A model generated the notes under the pieces. That model made no database searches. It saw only the letters and a list, made by a program, of their open reading frames with translations, and was not told the origin of the DNA. Made by a program: the position numbers and the translations under genes. A stretch of 21,881 nucleotides of DNA, taken from NCBI GenBank assembly GCA_934120265.1, contig CAKOTU010000017.1:1-21881 (forward strand), read 5' to 3'. The stretch comes from an uncultured Bacilli bacterium (lineage in GTDB: Bacteria > Bacillota_I > Bacilli_A > RF39 > UBA660). Below are positions 14,182-20,800 of the stretch, one piece after another. Every line of letters begins with the position of its first letter. The stretch's first letter is position 1.

Positions 14182-14908
14182 AAAAATATACATTCATCCT
14201 TTTTTTTATTTAGTTTTATTTATAAGTTCTATTACCGGCAATTTTAATTTATTTATACTTTTTTTCTCTATTATTCTTTTTCATGAACTAGGTCACATAT
14301 TAGGTGGTATTTATTTTAAGTGGAAGATAGATAAAATTATTATTATGCCATTTGGAGGACTTACGGTTTTTAATGTTGATATTAATAAACCATTAAAAGA
14401 AGAATTTATTATTTGCTTTTTAGGACCATTATTTCAAATTATATATTATTTAATTTTTAAAGACATTTTTAATATAAAAAATATTCATTATAATTTACTT
14501 ATTTTTAACTTATTGCCAATTTTCCCTTTGGATGGATCTAAAATATTTAATATCATTTTTAATAAAATTTTTTCTTTTAAGTTTAGTCTTTATATAACTT
14601 ATATAATATCTTTTATTGTAATTGTTATTTTAGTTATATCAAAACAATTTAATTTACTATTATTTTTAACACTACTACTTTTATTTTTTAAAAATATAAA
14701 AGAAATAAAGAGTATAAAATATATGTTTAATAGATTCTTATTGGAACGTTATTTTAAACATTTTAATTTTAAAAAAAGAAGGATAATAAAAAGTGAGAAG
14801 GTTAGTAAAATGAAAAAAGATTATTATCATTTATTTTTTATTAAAAATAAATATGCCACAGAACGCGAAATATTAAAGAAAACGTTTGACTTAAAGAGCT
14901 TTTTGTGA
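14162..14908 (+). CDS. spoIVFB: SpoIVFB-like intramembrane M50 metalloprotease with a non-ATG start
   Basis: Site-2-type protease expected to release sigma-K from its membrane-tethered precursor. With ATT 14162 as residue 1 (248 residues): IHPF near 11-14, zinc motif HELGH at 41-45, MPFGG, PLKEEF, and NLLPIFPLDG with Asp124, all typical of SpoIVFB. The frame has no ATG before the internal one at 14345, which would remove HELGH. Upstream, ATG 14153 with a good AAGGAAGG site is in frame but is cut by TAA at 14159-14161 after two codons. Either ATT (14162) is used, or the gene carries an early nonsense change with reinitiation. Length from ATT fits the family. A C-terminal basic extension follows the membrane domain. 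Confidence 0.8.
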   Translation: MIKTIFKKIYIHPFFYLVLFISSITGNFNLFILFFSIILFHELGHILGGIYFKWKIDKIIIMPFGGLTVFNVDINKPLKEEFIICFLGPLFQIIYYLIFKDIFNIKNIHYNLLIFNLLPIFPLDGSKIFNIIFNKIFSFKFSLYITYIISFIVIVILVISKQFNLLLFLTLLLLFFKNIKEIKSIKYMFNRFLLERYFKHFNFKKRRIIKSEKVSKMKKDYYHLFFIKNKYATEREILKKTFDLKSFL

Positions 14909-14914
14909 TAAAAT
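14886..14914 (+). promoter_or_regulatory. Promoter of rplU-prp-rpmA
   Basis: TTGACT (14886-14891), 17-base spacer, TAAAAT (14909-14914) with an upstream TGa (extended -10). The -35 lies inside the end of spoIVFB. The predicted start, 14921, is the first base of the L21 leader stem. Confidence 0.8.
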
Positions 14915-14920
14915 CTATAA

Positions 14921-15009
14921 CTGTGTAGAGCCTCACTCTACAACCGCACAGAAATAGGTTAAAACGTAAGTACCTTAATGGCGAGTCTTAGAAATGAAGG
15001 AGGTATAAT
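14921..15009 (+). ncRNA. Ribosomal protein L21 leader
   Basis: CTGTG (14921-14925) pairs with CACAG (14947-14951), and inside it TAGAG (14926-14930) pairs with CTCTA (14936-14940). AGGT/ACCT and a downstream region before AAGGAGG (14997-15003) follow. The place before rplU and the stem layout match the L21 leader of Firmicutes, thought to mediate autoregulation by the ribosomal protein. Confidence 0.8.
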
Positions 15010-15312
15010 ATGAAAGCAGTTATTGAAACAGGTGGAAAACAATACTACGTTGAAGAAGGAACAGTTCTTTATGTAGAAAAATTAGACGTTGAAGCTGGTA
15101 AAAAAGTTGATTTTGATAAAGTTTTAATGGCTAATGGTGTTACTGGACATCCTTATGTTAAAGGTGTTGTAGTAGAAGGTGAAGTAATTAAACATGGAAA
15201 ATCTAAAAAGATTAAAGTATTTAAATACAACCAAAAGAAAAACTACCATAGAACACAAGGACACCGTCAACCTTATACAAAAGTAGAAATTAAAAGTATT
15301 AAAAATATCTAA
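15010..15312 (+). CDS. rplU: 50S ribosomal protein L21
   Basis: A 100-residue large-subunit protein binding 23S rRNA. Recognised from the N-terminal KAVIETGGKQYYVEEG, the HGKSKKIKVFKYNQKKNYHR segment (the family signature, here shortened) and the QGHRQPYTKVEI end. AAGGAGG lies 6 bases before the ATG. It is first in the conserved rplU-prp-rpmA operon and is controlled by the leader upstream. Confidence 0.98.
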   Translation: MKAVIETGGKQYYVEEGTVLYVEKLDVEAGKKVDFDKVLMANGVTGHPYVKGVVVEGEVIKHGKSKKIKVFKYNQKKNYHRTQGHRQPYTKVEIKSIKNI

Positions 15313-15314
15313 TT

Positions 15315-15632
15315 ATGATTAAAGTAATTATAAAAAGAAATGATGATACTATAAATAGTATTGTTATTGATGGTCATTCTGGCTATAGTGAAGCTGGAAG
15401 TGATATTGTGTGTGCGTCTGTATCTAGTATCTGTATTACAACGGTTAATGCTTTAATAAGAATTGATAGTAGTTGTATAGATTATGATGATAAAGATGGA
15501 CATTTAGAGGTTGATATCAAAAAACATAGTGAAGTTATTGATGTTATCATAGATAATATGGTAGATTTATTAAATGAACTAGAAAAAGATTATAAAAAAT
15601 ATATAAAAATTGAGATTAGGAGGTGCTCTTGA
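15315..15632 (+). CDS. prp: Ribosomal-processing cysteine protease Prp
   Basis: Cysteine protease that removes the N-terminal extension of L27 in Firmicutes. The 105-residue protein contains GHSGYSEAGSDIVCA with catalytic His21 and Cys33, as in YsxB/Prp. Its start is 2 bases after rplU, and its stop TGA shares its last base with the rpmA ATG, so the three proteins are made together. The matching cleavable L27 N-terminus next door supports the assignment. No good ribosome site is seen, consistent with coupling to rplU. Confidence 0.96.
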   Translation: MIKVIIKRNDDTINSIVIDGHSGYSEAGSDIVCASVSSICITTVNALIRIDSSCIDYDDKDGHLEVDIKKHSEVIDVIIDNMVDLLNELEKDYKKYIKIEIRRCS

Positions 15633-15931
15633 TGTTAAAATTAATGCAATTAAATATTCAGTTATTCGCACATAAAAAAGGACAAGGTTCTACTAAGAAC
15701 GGTCGTGATTCAATATCAAAACGTTTAGGTGCTAAAGCAGCTGATGGTGAATATGTATCAGGTGGTTCTATTTTATATCGTCAACGTGGTACTAAGGTAT
15801 ATCCAGGACACAATGTAGGAATTGGTTCTGATGATACTTTATATGCAAAAGTTGCAGGATATGTAAAATTTGAAAGAGTCGGAAAAGATAAAAAACAAGT
15901 AAGTATTTATGATGAAAAAGTTAGCGCTTAA
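15632..15931 (+). CDS. rpmA: 50S ribosomal protein L27 precursor
   Basis: A 99-residue ribosomal protein of the peptidyl-transferase region. It has the Firmicutes pre-sequence MLKLMQLNIQLFA, which Prp should cut before HKKGQGS; the mature N-terminus then reaches the tRNA acceptor ends. The mature part shows GSTKNGRDS, KRLGAKAADGE, GSILYRQRGTKVYPG and VGIGSDDTLYAKV. ATG 15632 has an AGGAGG site 9 bases upstream and is preferred over an in-frame GTG at 15623, which would add three residues. The pre-sequence is slightly longer than the common MLKLNLQLFA form. A terminator overlaps the stop. Confidence 0.97.
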   Translation: MLKLMQLNIQLFAHKKGQGSTKNGRDSISKRLGAKAADGEYVSGGSILYRQRGTKVYPGHNVGIGSDDTLYAKVAGYVKFERVGKDKKQVSIYDEKVSA

Positions 15932-15945
15932 TGCTAACTTTTTTT
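15920..15945 (+). terminator. Intrinsic terminator after rpmA
   Basis: GTTAGC (15920-15925) pairs with GCTAAC (15933-15938) around a 7-base loop, followed by seven T. The 5' arm lies in the last rpmA codons. Confidence 0.88.
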
Positions 15946-15971
15946 GTGGTGTAAAGCGGAATTTATTTTTG

Positions 15972-16001
15972 TTGACAAAAATATTAACGGTAAGATATAA
16001 T
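15972..16001 (+). promoter_or_regulatory. Promoter of pilin B
   Basis: TTGACA (15972-15977), 18-base spacer, TATAAT (15996-16001). The predicted transcript has a leader of only about 24 bases, unlike pilins A and C. Confidence 0.8.
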
Positions 16002-16031
16002 TTAGATGAAAGTAAAGAGTAGGAGGTATAT

Positions 16032-17099
16032 ATGAAAAAGAAAGGATTTACTTTAATAGAATTACTAGCGGTAATAGTAGTACTAGCTATCATTGCACTA
16101 ATAGCAACACCAATAGTAATGAACACAATCAAAAAAGCAAAACAGGGAGCAGCTGAGAGAAGTGCAGATAATTATATTGGTGCTGTAGAAACGGCAATTG
16201 CAACAGCGAAATTAGATAGTGATGGTGTTCCAGATGGGACGTACACAATAGATGAGAATGGAAATCTATTAGTACCAAGTTTACCGGATGGCAAATTAAC
16301 AATCGAAATGAATGGGAATAAACCAACAGGTGGAACTATAACAATAAAGAATGGACAAGTAACAACTGATTCAGCCATGACAATAGGAGATTATGAAGTA
16401 GTATATAATCCGACATCAAAAGATTATGAAGCAAAAGAACCTTATAATGGAGTATTATGCAAAGCAAATACATCTAAAGTAAGCGCATTAGTATGGTCAT
16501 CAGGTGGTGATCCTTCAAAAGAAGCATCATATAAAAGTGAAGAAGTAGGATTATTAGCAAGTGAGGCAACAAGCGCATATGATGTTGGTGTAACTTATAC
16601 TTGTGAGTTAGGTGATGGAAAACAAAATACATTTTATGTATTAGAAACAAATGGAGATAATGTATCACTAATTGCGGGAATGAATCTGGGTGGAACAGTT
16701 GCATGGTCAGATGATAAAAATAATCATAAGGATGAAAGCGAAACATCACAAGCAGTAACAGCAAAGGCTATATTAAGAGAAAGAACATCATCGTGGACAA
16801 AGTTAAAAAGATCTCAAATAGTATTACCTAGTGGACAACAAATAGCAACTGCTGGTGGAGATACAAAATGGAGTAATAGTAATACAGGTAGTGGATTTAG
16901 TTCTGCAAAATGGCTATATAGTTATATAGAATTTACAGAAGGAACAATTGGATATTGGACATCAGCTTATGATGCTAATAATAATTCTAATGCTTGGTGT
17001 GTAACCTTTAGTGGTGGTTTTACTAACGGAAATGTTGGTGATTCGATTTACTTTGGTGTACGTCCAGTGATAAATATCTCAAAATCTCAATTAGGTTAA
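16032..17099 (+). CDS. Type IV prepilin-like surface protein (pilin B)
   Basis: 355 residues with the same class III signal (KKKGFTLIE) and hydrophobic helix as pilin A, and an almost identical Thr/Gly-rich segment up to about residue 125 (for example KLTIEMNGNKPTGGTITIKN). The middle (LLASEA...YTCELGDG, TFYVLETNGDNVSLIAG, LPSGQQIATAGG) matches pilin C rather than A. It ends with GYWTSAY...NAW...GVRPVINI. The end region has ordinary AT-rich codons (22 of 60 G or C at 16981-17040 by hand count), so it lacks the GC patch of A and C. It has an AGTAGGAGG ribosome site, its own promoter and a terminator. It is a mosaic relative of A and C, probably by recombination. Function unknown beyond a likely surface or pilus role. 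Confidence 0.85.
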   Translation: MKKKGFTLIELLAVIVVLAIIALIATPIVMNTIKKAKQGAAERSADNYIGAVETAIATAKLDSDGVPDGTYTIDENGNLLVPSLPDGKLTIEMNGNKPTGGTITIKNGQVTTDSAMTIGDYEVVYNPTSKDYEAKEPYNGVLCKANTSKVSALVWSSGGDPSKEASYKSEEVGLLASEATSAYDVGVTYTCELGDGKQNTFYVLETNGDNVSLIAGMNLGGTVAWSDDKNNHKDESETSQAVTAKAILRERTSSWTKLKRSQIVLPSGQQIATAGGDTKWSNSNTGSGFSSAKWLYSYIEFTEGTIGYWTSAYDANNNSNAWCVTFSGGFTNGNVGDSIYFGVRPVINISKSQLG

Positions 17100-17108
17100 A
17101 AAAATAAG

Positions 17109-17133
17109 CAAAAACGTTAGTTTTTGTTTTTTT
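17109..17133 (+). terminator. Intrinsic terminator after pilin B
   Basis: CAAAAAC (17109-17115) pairs with GTTTTTG (17120-17126) around GTTA, followed by seven T. Confidence 0.8.
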
Positions 17134-17160
17134 GTTTTACTTTTTATGTTAAACTATAGA
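17132..17160 (+). promoter_or_regulatory. Weak candidate promoter of dnaB-dnaI
   Basis: TTGTTT (17132-17137), 17-base spacer, TATAGA (17155-17160). The -35 is weak and overlaps the preceding terminator T-tract; TGTAAT at 17161 is an alternative -10. Confidence 0.4.
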
Positions 17161-17187
17161 TGTAATGTTCTTTAGGGTGGTGATAAT

Positions 17188-18480
17188 ATGTTAAAAAAGA
17201 TTGTTTTACCGGCGGATACTTATGTTGTTGTTAATAAAACGATACTTAGTGATCAAGATCGTAAATTATTATCAATGCTATATCAACCAATTATAGGTTC
17301 AGTTGCAACTAATTTGTATTTTTCTTTGTGGTCAAACCTAGATAGAAGTGAAATCATATCTACAGAATATACTCATCACTATTTAATGGCTAACATGCAA
17401 CTAAATTTAGATGAAATAATAGAAGCAAGAGAAAGATTAGAAGGTATTGGTTTATTAAAAGTATTTTTACAAGAAGGAAATATAAATAGATATATTTATG
17501 AATTATTTTCTCCAGTTTCTGCGTATGAATTTTTTAATAATCCTATTTTAAATACAGCTTTTTATAGTAATGTAGGTAAAGAAGAATATGATAAGATAGT
17601 TTCTTATTTTGAAATACCTAGATTAAATACAAAGGACTACGAGGAGATAACCTGTTCTTTTCATGAAATATTTTATTCTTGTGCTTTAACACCAATTGAA
17701 AATAAAAATAACATTAAGAGACTAAATAGGTTAGGTTTAAATTTTGTTCCAAAGATTGATTTAAATAATATTTTATCAATGATTCCAGAAGAAATGTTAA
17801 ATCTTAAAGGGTTAACCAGAGAAACTAGAGAATTTTTATATAAAATATCTTATATTTATGATTTAGATGATGAGGAATTTGGATCGGTTATTAGAAACTC
17901 TATTAATGAAAGACATTTAATTGATAAAAAAATGGTAAGAGAGAATTGTAGAAAATATTATAGTTTTGAAAACAGTGGTAAATTACCAAGTTTAGTGTTT
18001 AGAAATCAACCAGAATATTTAAGAAAACCTGTTGGTGATATTTCTAAACGTGCTAAAGCAATTTATAATTTTGAGTCATTGTCTCCATATGATTTTTTAA
18101 CATATAAAAATAATAATACTAAACCATCTAAACTTGATTTATCTATATTAGAAATGTTATTAATTGATTATAATTTAAATCCTGGGGTAGTTAATGTTTT
18201 AATAGATTATGTTCTTAAGATAAATAATAATAAACTAGTTAAGAATTTTGTTGAAGCAATAGCAACTCAATGGAAAAGAAGTAAAATAGAAACGGTTGAA
18301 GAGGCTATGAAAATAGCTGAAAAAGAATTTAAATCTAAATCAAAAGTAACAACTAATGTTTCAAAGTCAAAACGAGTATTAGAAGAAAAACCAGAATGGT
18401 TTGATAAAAATATTGAAGTAAAAGAAGTTAGTGAAGAAGAAGAAAAAGCTTTTAAAGAAAGACTTAAAAATATAAAGTAG
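17188..18480 (+). CDS. dnaB: Replication initiation and membrane attachment protein DnaB (DnaD-like)
   Basis: Bacilli-type primosome protein (not the helicase) that with DnaD and DnaI loads the DnaC helicase at origins and stalled forks. The 430-residue length is typical. The N-terminal winged-helix region (LSMLYQPIIGSVATNLYFSLW) and the LERLEGIGLLKVF-like segment match DnaB; the second half carries the DnaD/DnaB C-terminal helical domain (SPYDFLTYKNNN..., LEMLLIDYNLNPGVVNVLIDYV) and ends in a charged tail. The gene has a GGTGGTGATAAT ribosome site and lies 7 bases before dnaI, the conserved pair. nrdR, often upstream, is not here; pilin B lies there instead. Confidence 0.92.
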   Translation: MLKKIVLPADTYVVVNKTILSDQDRKLLSMLYQPIIGSVATNLYFSLWSNLDRSEIISTEYTHHYLMANMQLNLDEIIEARERLEGIGLLKVFLQEGNINRYIYELFSPVSAYEFFNNPILNTAFYSNVGKEEYDKIVSYFEIPRLNTKDYEEITCSFHEIFYSCALTPIENKNNIKRLNRLGLNFVPKIDLNNILSMIPEEMLNLKGLTRETREFLYKISYIYDLDDEEFGSVIRNSINERHLIDKKMVRENCRKYYSFENSGKLPSLVFRNQPEYLRKPVGDISKRAKAIYNFESLSPYDFLTYKNNNTKPSKLDLSILEMLLIDYNLNPGVVNVLIDYVLKINNNKLVKNFVEAIATQWKRSKIETVEEAMKIAEKEFKSKSKVTTNVSKSKRVLEEKPEWFDKNIEVKEVSEEEEKAFKERLKNIK

Positions 18481-18487
18481 GTGAAGT

Positions 18488-19408
18488 ATGAAAAATATTA
18501 ATTTAGAACTTAGTGATATGGGATTCAAAGAAAAAATGAATAATCAACTAGAAAAGTATTATAATGAAGCTTTAAAAGATGAAGATTTTAAATTATTGGT
18601 AGAAAAAATTAAATTACCAAAGGAAAAATTAATTAAATATACTTCAACACTCGAATCTTGTTCAAAAAATTATGCAAGATGTTTAAAATGTAAAGGGATT
18701 TTAGAATGTCCTTATAAAATAGAAGGGTATTCATATTTACCTAAGATTGTAGATAATGAATTAGAGTTTTCATATCAACCATGTAAATTTAAAAAGAAGT
18801 TGGAAGAAAAAAATAAGCATTTACAAAATATTTATTTGTTTGATGTTCCAAAGGAAATAAAAGAAGCAAGTATTGACAAAATCTATATGAAAGATGCCAA
18901 TAGATTTGAAATAATAGAATGGATTCATATTTTTATCAATAACTATGATAAAAAAGATCCTAAAAAAGGTTTATATTTGTCAGGATCGTTTGGTTCTGGA
19001 AAAACATATTTGGTAGCTTCAATGTTTAATGAACTTGCTAAGAATGGTGTTAAAAGTGCCATTGTATATTGGCCAGAACTTTTAAGAGATTTAAAAACAT
19101 CATTTCAAACTGATTTTAAAGAGAAATTTGAATTTATTAAAAAAGTTGAGTTACTTTTAATTGATGATATAGGTGCTGAAAGTACAACCTCTTGGAGTAG
19201 AGATGAGATTTTAGGTCCTATTTTGCAATATCGTATGCAAGAAAAATTAACAACTTTTTTTACCTCAAACCTAGATTTAAATGCTTTGGAAGAACATCTT
19301 GCTAATAGTAAAGATGGAGTAGAAGAAATAAAAGCTAAAAGAATTATTGAAAGAATTAATCAACTAACTGAGAATAAAACAATGATTAGCAAAAACTTAC
19401 GTAAATAA
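18488..19408 (+). CDS. dnaI: Primosomal helicase loader DnaI
   Basis: AAA+ ATPase that loads the replicative helicase on DNA. 306 residues. The N-terminal helicase-binding domain has a zinc-type Cys set (Cys58, Cys65, Cys68, Cys74). The C-terminal ATPase has Walker A GSFGSGKT at 166-173, Walker B LLIDDIG with Asp226-Asp227, a sensor-1 FFTSNLDL and an arginine-rich sensor-2 region (KAKRIIERI). The ribosome site is GTAGGTGAAGT. There is no visible terminator; the pilin C promoter begins 4 bases after the stop, so some dnaI transcripts may run into the pilin C leader. Confidence 0.95.
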   Translation: MKNINLELSDMGFKEKMNNQLEKYYNEALKDEDFKLLVEKIKLPKEKLIKYTSTLESCSKNYARCLKCKGILECPYKIEGYSYLPKIVDNELEFSYQPCKFKKKLEEKNKHLQNIYLFDVPKEIKEASIDKIYMKDANRFEIIEWIHIFINNYDKKDPKKGLYLSGSFGSGKTYLVASMFNELAKNGVKSAIVYWPELLRDLKTSFQTDFKEKFEFIKKVELLLIDDIGAESTTSWSRDEILGPILQYRMQEKLTTFFTSNLDLNALEEHLANSKDGVEEIKAKRIIERINQLTENKTMISKNLRK

Positions 19409-19411
19409 TCA

Positions 19412-19441
19412 TTGACACCACAAACAATAATATTGTATACT
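19412..19441 (+). promoter_or_regulatory. Promoter of the pilin C unit
   Basis: TTGACA (19412-19417), 18-base spacer, TATACT (19436-19441) preceded by TG, as at pilin A. The predicted start, 19448, is again the first base of P1 of the leader. Confidence 0.75.
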
Positions 19442-19447
19442 TAATAC

Positions 19448-19614
19448 AGTAAAGGGTAGTGATAGTATGGTTAATATAACTTCAAAAATAATAGCAAAAA
19501 CACCAACCTGGGGGGTATTTAATCATACTATAGTATTAAACGAAAAAGAAAACACAAAGTTTCTAGACTTTTTTATAGCCTAGATTTCTTTGTGTTTTTG
19601 TGTGTACCTTTACT
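19448..19614 (+). ncRNA. Structured leader RNA of pilin C (copy 2)
   Basis: Same architecture as the pilin A leader. P1: AGTAAAGGGTA (19448-19458) pairs with TACCTTTACT (19605-19614) with one bulged G. P2: ATAGTATGGTTAA (19462-19474) pairs with TTAATCATACTAT (19519-19531). P3 has the same sequence as in copy 1. The P2 loop sequence differs strongly from copy 1 while the stems are preserved. A peptide ORF reads through P2 and P3 and ends in P3. Structure is by eye, but agreement of two copies and of both promoters supports it. Confidence 0.65.
19467..19583 (+). CDS. Leader peptide ORF, open through the G-tract (copy 2)
   Basis: A 38-residue ORF from ATG 19467, with AAAGGGTAGTGAT before it as a possible ribosome site. 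It starts MVNITSK, passes Trp15-Gly16 at a six-G tract and continues FNHTIVLNEKENTKFLDFFIA (cited in two parts: FNHTIVL, then KENTKFLDFFIA) to a TAG inside hairpin P3. A ribosome translating to the end would disrupt P3. Copy 1 before pilin A is identical or conservative in the second half but frameshifted at nine G. I recognise no family. It could be a true leader peptide or an accidental ORF in a conserved RNA; equal codon number before the G-tract in both copies favours coding. Confidence 0.5.
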   Translation: MVNITSKIIAKTPTWGVFNHTIVLNEKENTKFLDFFIA

Positions 19615-19764
19615 AAGTAAATCTAAATAAAAGAAGGAGAAATAATATGAAAAATAAAAAAGGATTTACACTTATAGAATTACTAGCGGTAATAGTAGTA
19701 CTAGCAATAATAGCACTTATTGCAACACCAATAGTAATGAATACAATAAAAAAATCACAAAAAG
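19545..19764 (+). repeat. Dispersed repeat, copy 2 (leader 3' half plus pilin C start)
   Basis: Counterpart of 5521-5740 at a constant offset of 14024. The first 95 bases are identical, and the first change (19640) weakens the ribosome site from AGGAGG to AGGAGA. Confidence 0.85.
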
Positions 19765-20705
19765 GAGCAGCTGAGAGAAGTGCGGATAGCTACATTAGAC
19801 AAGTAGAAACAGCGGTAGCAGAAGCAAGGTTAGATAATAAAACAGTACCAGATGGAACATATCAAATAGATGAAGAAGGAAATCTAACAGGAACAGGATT
19901 ACCAGATGGTAAATTAAAAATAGAAATGAATGGTAAAAAGCCAACATCAGGAAAAATAAAGATAACAAATGGAAGTGTAGACCAATCATCATCAACTATG
20001 ACAATAGGAGATTATAATGTTACATATAATTCTACTAAGAAAACCTATGAAGCTACAGAGAAAGGAAATGGTAGCACAACCACTGCGCTTTGTACAGCTA
20101 ATACAACTAAAGTATCTGCGTTAGTTTGGGCTGGAAATGATGACCCAAGTCAAGAATCATCATATACAAGACAAGAAGTAGGATTATTAGCAAGTGAATC
20201 AGAAGCATATACTCCAGGAGTAACATATACATGTGAATTAGGAGATAATGAATCAAATACATTCTATGTACTAGAAGAAAATGGGGATAATGTATCTCTA
20301 ATAGCAGGATTTAATTTAGAAGGCACTGCCGCATGGTGTAAATCAGGTGAAGATAATTCATGTGCTGCAGATGGAGCATTAGAATATTTAAAAAATAGTA
20401 CAACAAGTTGGACAAAGTTAATAGAATCACAGATAAGTTTACCAACAGGGCAACAAATAGCTACAGCTGCTGGCGAAATATTTGATGAAAATGATGGAGC
20501 ATCAGGATTCCCAACATGGTTATATAGTTATACAAAATTTACTTCAGGAACATATGGTTATTGGACATCAACCCCTATTGTGTCTGCTTCTGACATCGCT
20601 TGGTTTGTGTTCCCCGGTGGCAGCCTGAGCCGCTACCCCGTTTACGTTGGCGACTACTCTGGCGTTCGTCCAGTTATAACTATATCTAAAGCACAATTAA
20701 GATAA
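19647..20705 (+). CDS. Type IV prepilin-like surface protein with variable C-terminal domain (pilin C)
   Basis: 352 residues. The MKNKKG-FTLIE prepilin signal and hydrophobic helix match pilin A almost base for base. The following beta segment is more diverged (KLKIEMNGKKPTSGKIKI), while the middle (VGLLASE, YTCELGD, TFYVLEENGDNVSLIAG, LPTGQQIATAAG) matches pilin B. It ends GYWTSTP...AWFVF...GVRPVITI. As in A, the codons before GVRPVI are GC-rich. The ribosome site is AGGAGA. The gene has its own promoter, leader and terminator and no assembly genes nearby. A surface or pilus-tip display role is inferred from the prepilin signal plus a lectin-like end domain. Confidence 0.85.
   Translation: MKNKKGFTLIELLAVIVVLAIIALIATPIVMNTIKKSQKGAAERSADSYIRQVETAVAEARLDNKTVPDGTYQIDEEGNLTGTGLPDGKLKIEMNGKKPTSGKIKITNGSVDQSSSTMTIGDYNVTYNSTKKTYEATEKGNGSTTTALCTANTTKVSALVWAGNDDPSQESSYTRQEVGLLASESEAYTPGVTYTCELGDNESNTFYVLEENGDNVSLIAGFNLEGTAAWCKSGEDNSCAADGALEYLKNSTTSWTKLIESQISLPTGQQIATAAGEIFDENDGASGFPTWLYSYTKFTSGTYGYWTSTPIVSASDIAWFVFPGGSLSRYPVYVGDYSGVRPVITISKAQLR
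20570..20685 (+). other. GC-rich candidate variable region at the 3' end of pilin C
   Basis: By hand count 37 of 60 bases at 20581-20640 are G or C. About half of the codons are NNC (GAC, ATC, TTC, CCC, GGC, AGC, CGC, TAC), rare elsewhere in the gene. The patch ends at GGCGTTCGTCCAGTTATA. It is not simply a copy of the pilin A patch, since the two differ in length by one codon and also at non-adenine third positions. Confidence 0.6.
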
Positions 20706-20711
20706 AATATG

Positions 20712-20741
20712 AAATCATGGATGAAAGTTCATGATTTTTTT
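20712..20741 (+). terminator. Intrinsic terminator after pilin C
   Basis: AAATCATG (20712-20719) pairs with CATGATTT (20730-20737) around a 10-base loop, with T residues to 20741. Confidence 0.82.
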
Positions 20742-20800
20742 CTTTGAAAAAAAGGAAATAGAAAAGGTATGTCGTATATTAAAAGTAGGAGGTGATAATT

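Noticed and set aside
14345..14908. ATG 14345 as the start of the M50 protease
   Set aside because: It would remove HELGH and the first membrane segments; the frame upstream carries clear family similarity back to about 14165.
15623..15634. GTG 15623 as the rpmA start
   Set aside because: It lies in the ribosome site; ATG 15632 gives the normal Prp-cleaved pre-sequence and overlaps the prp stop.
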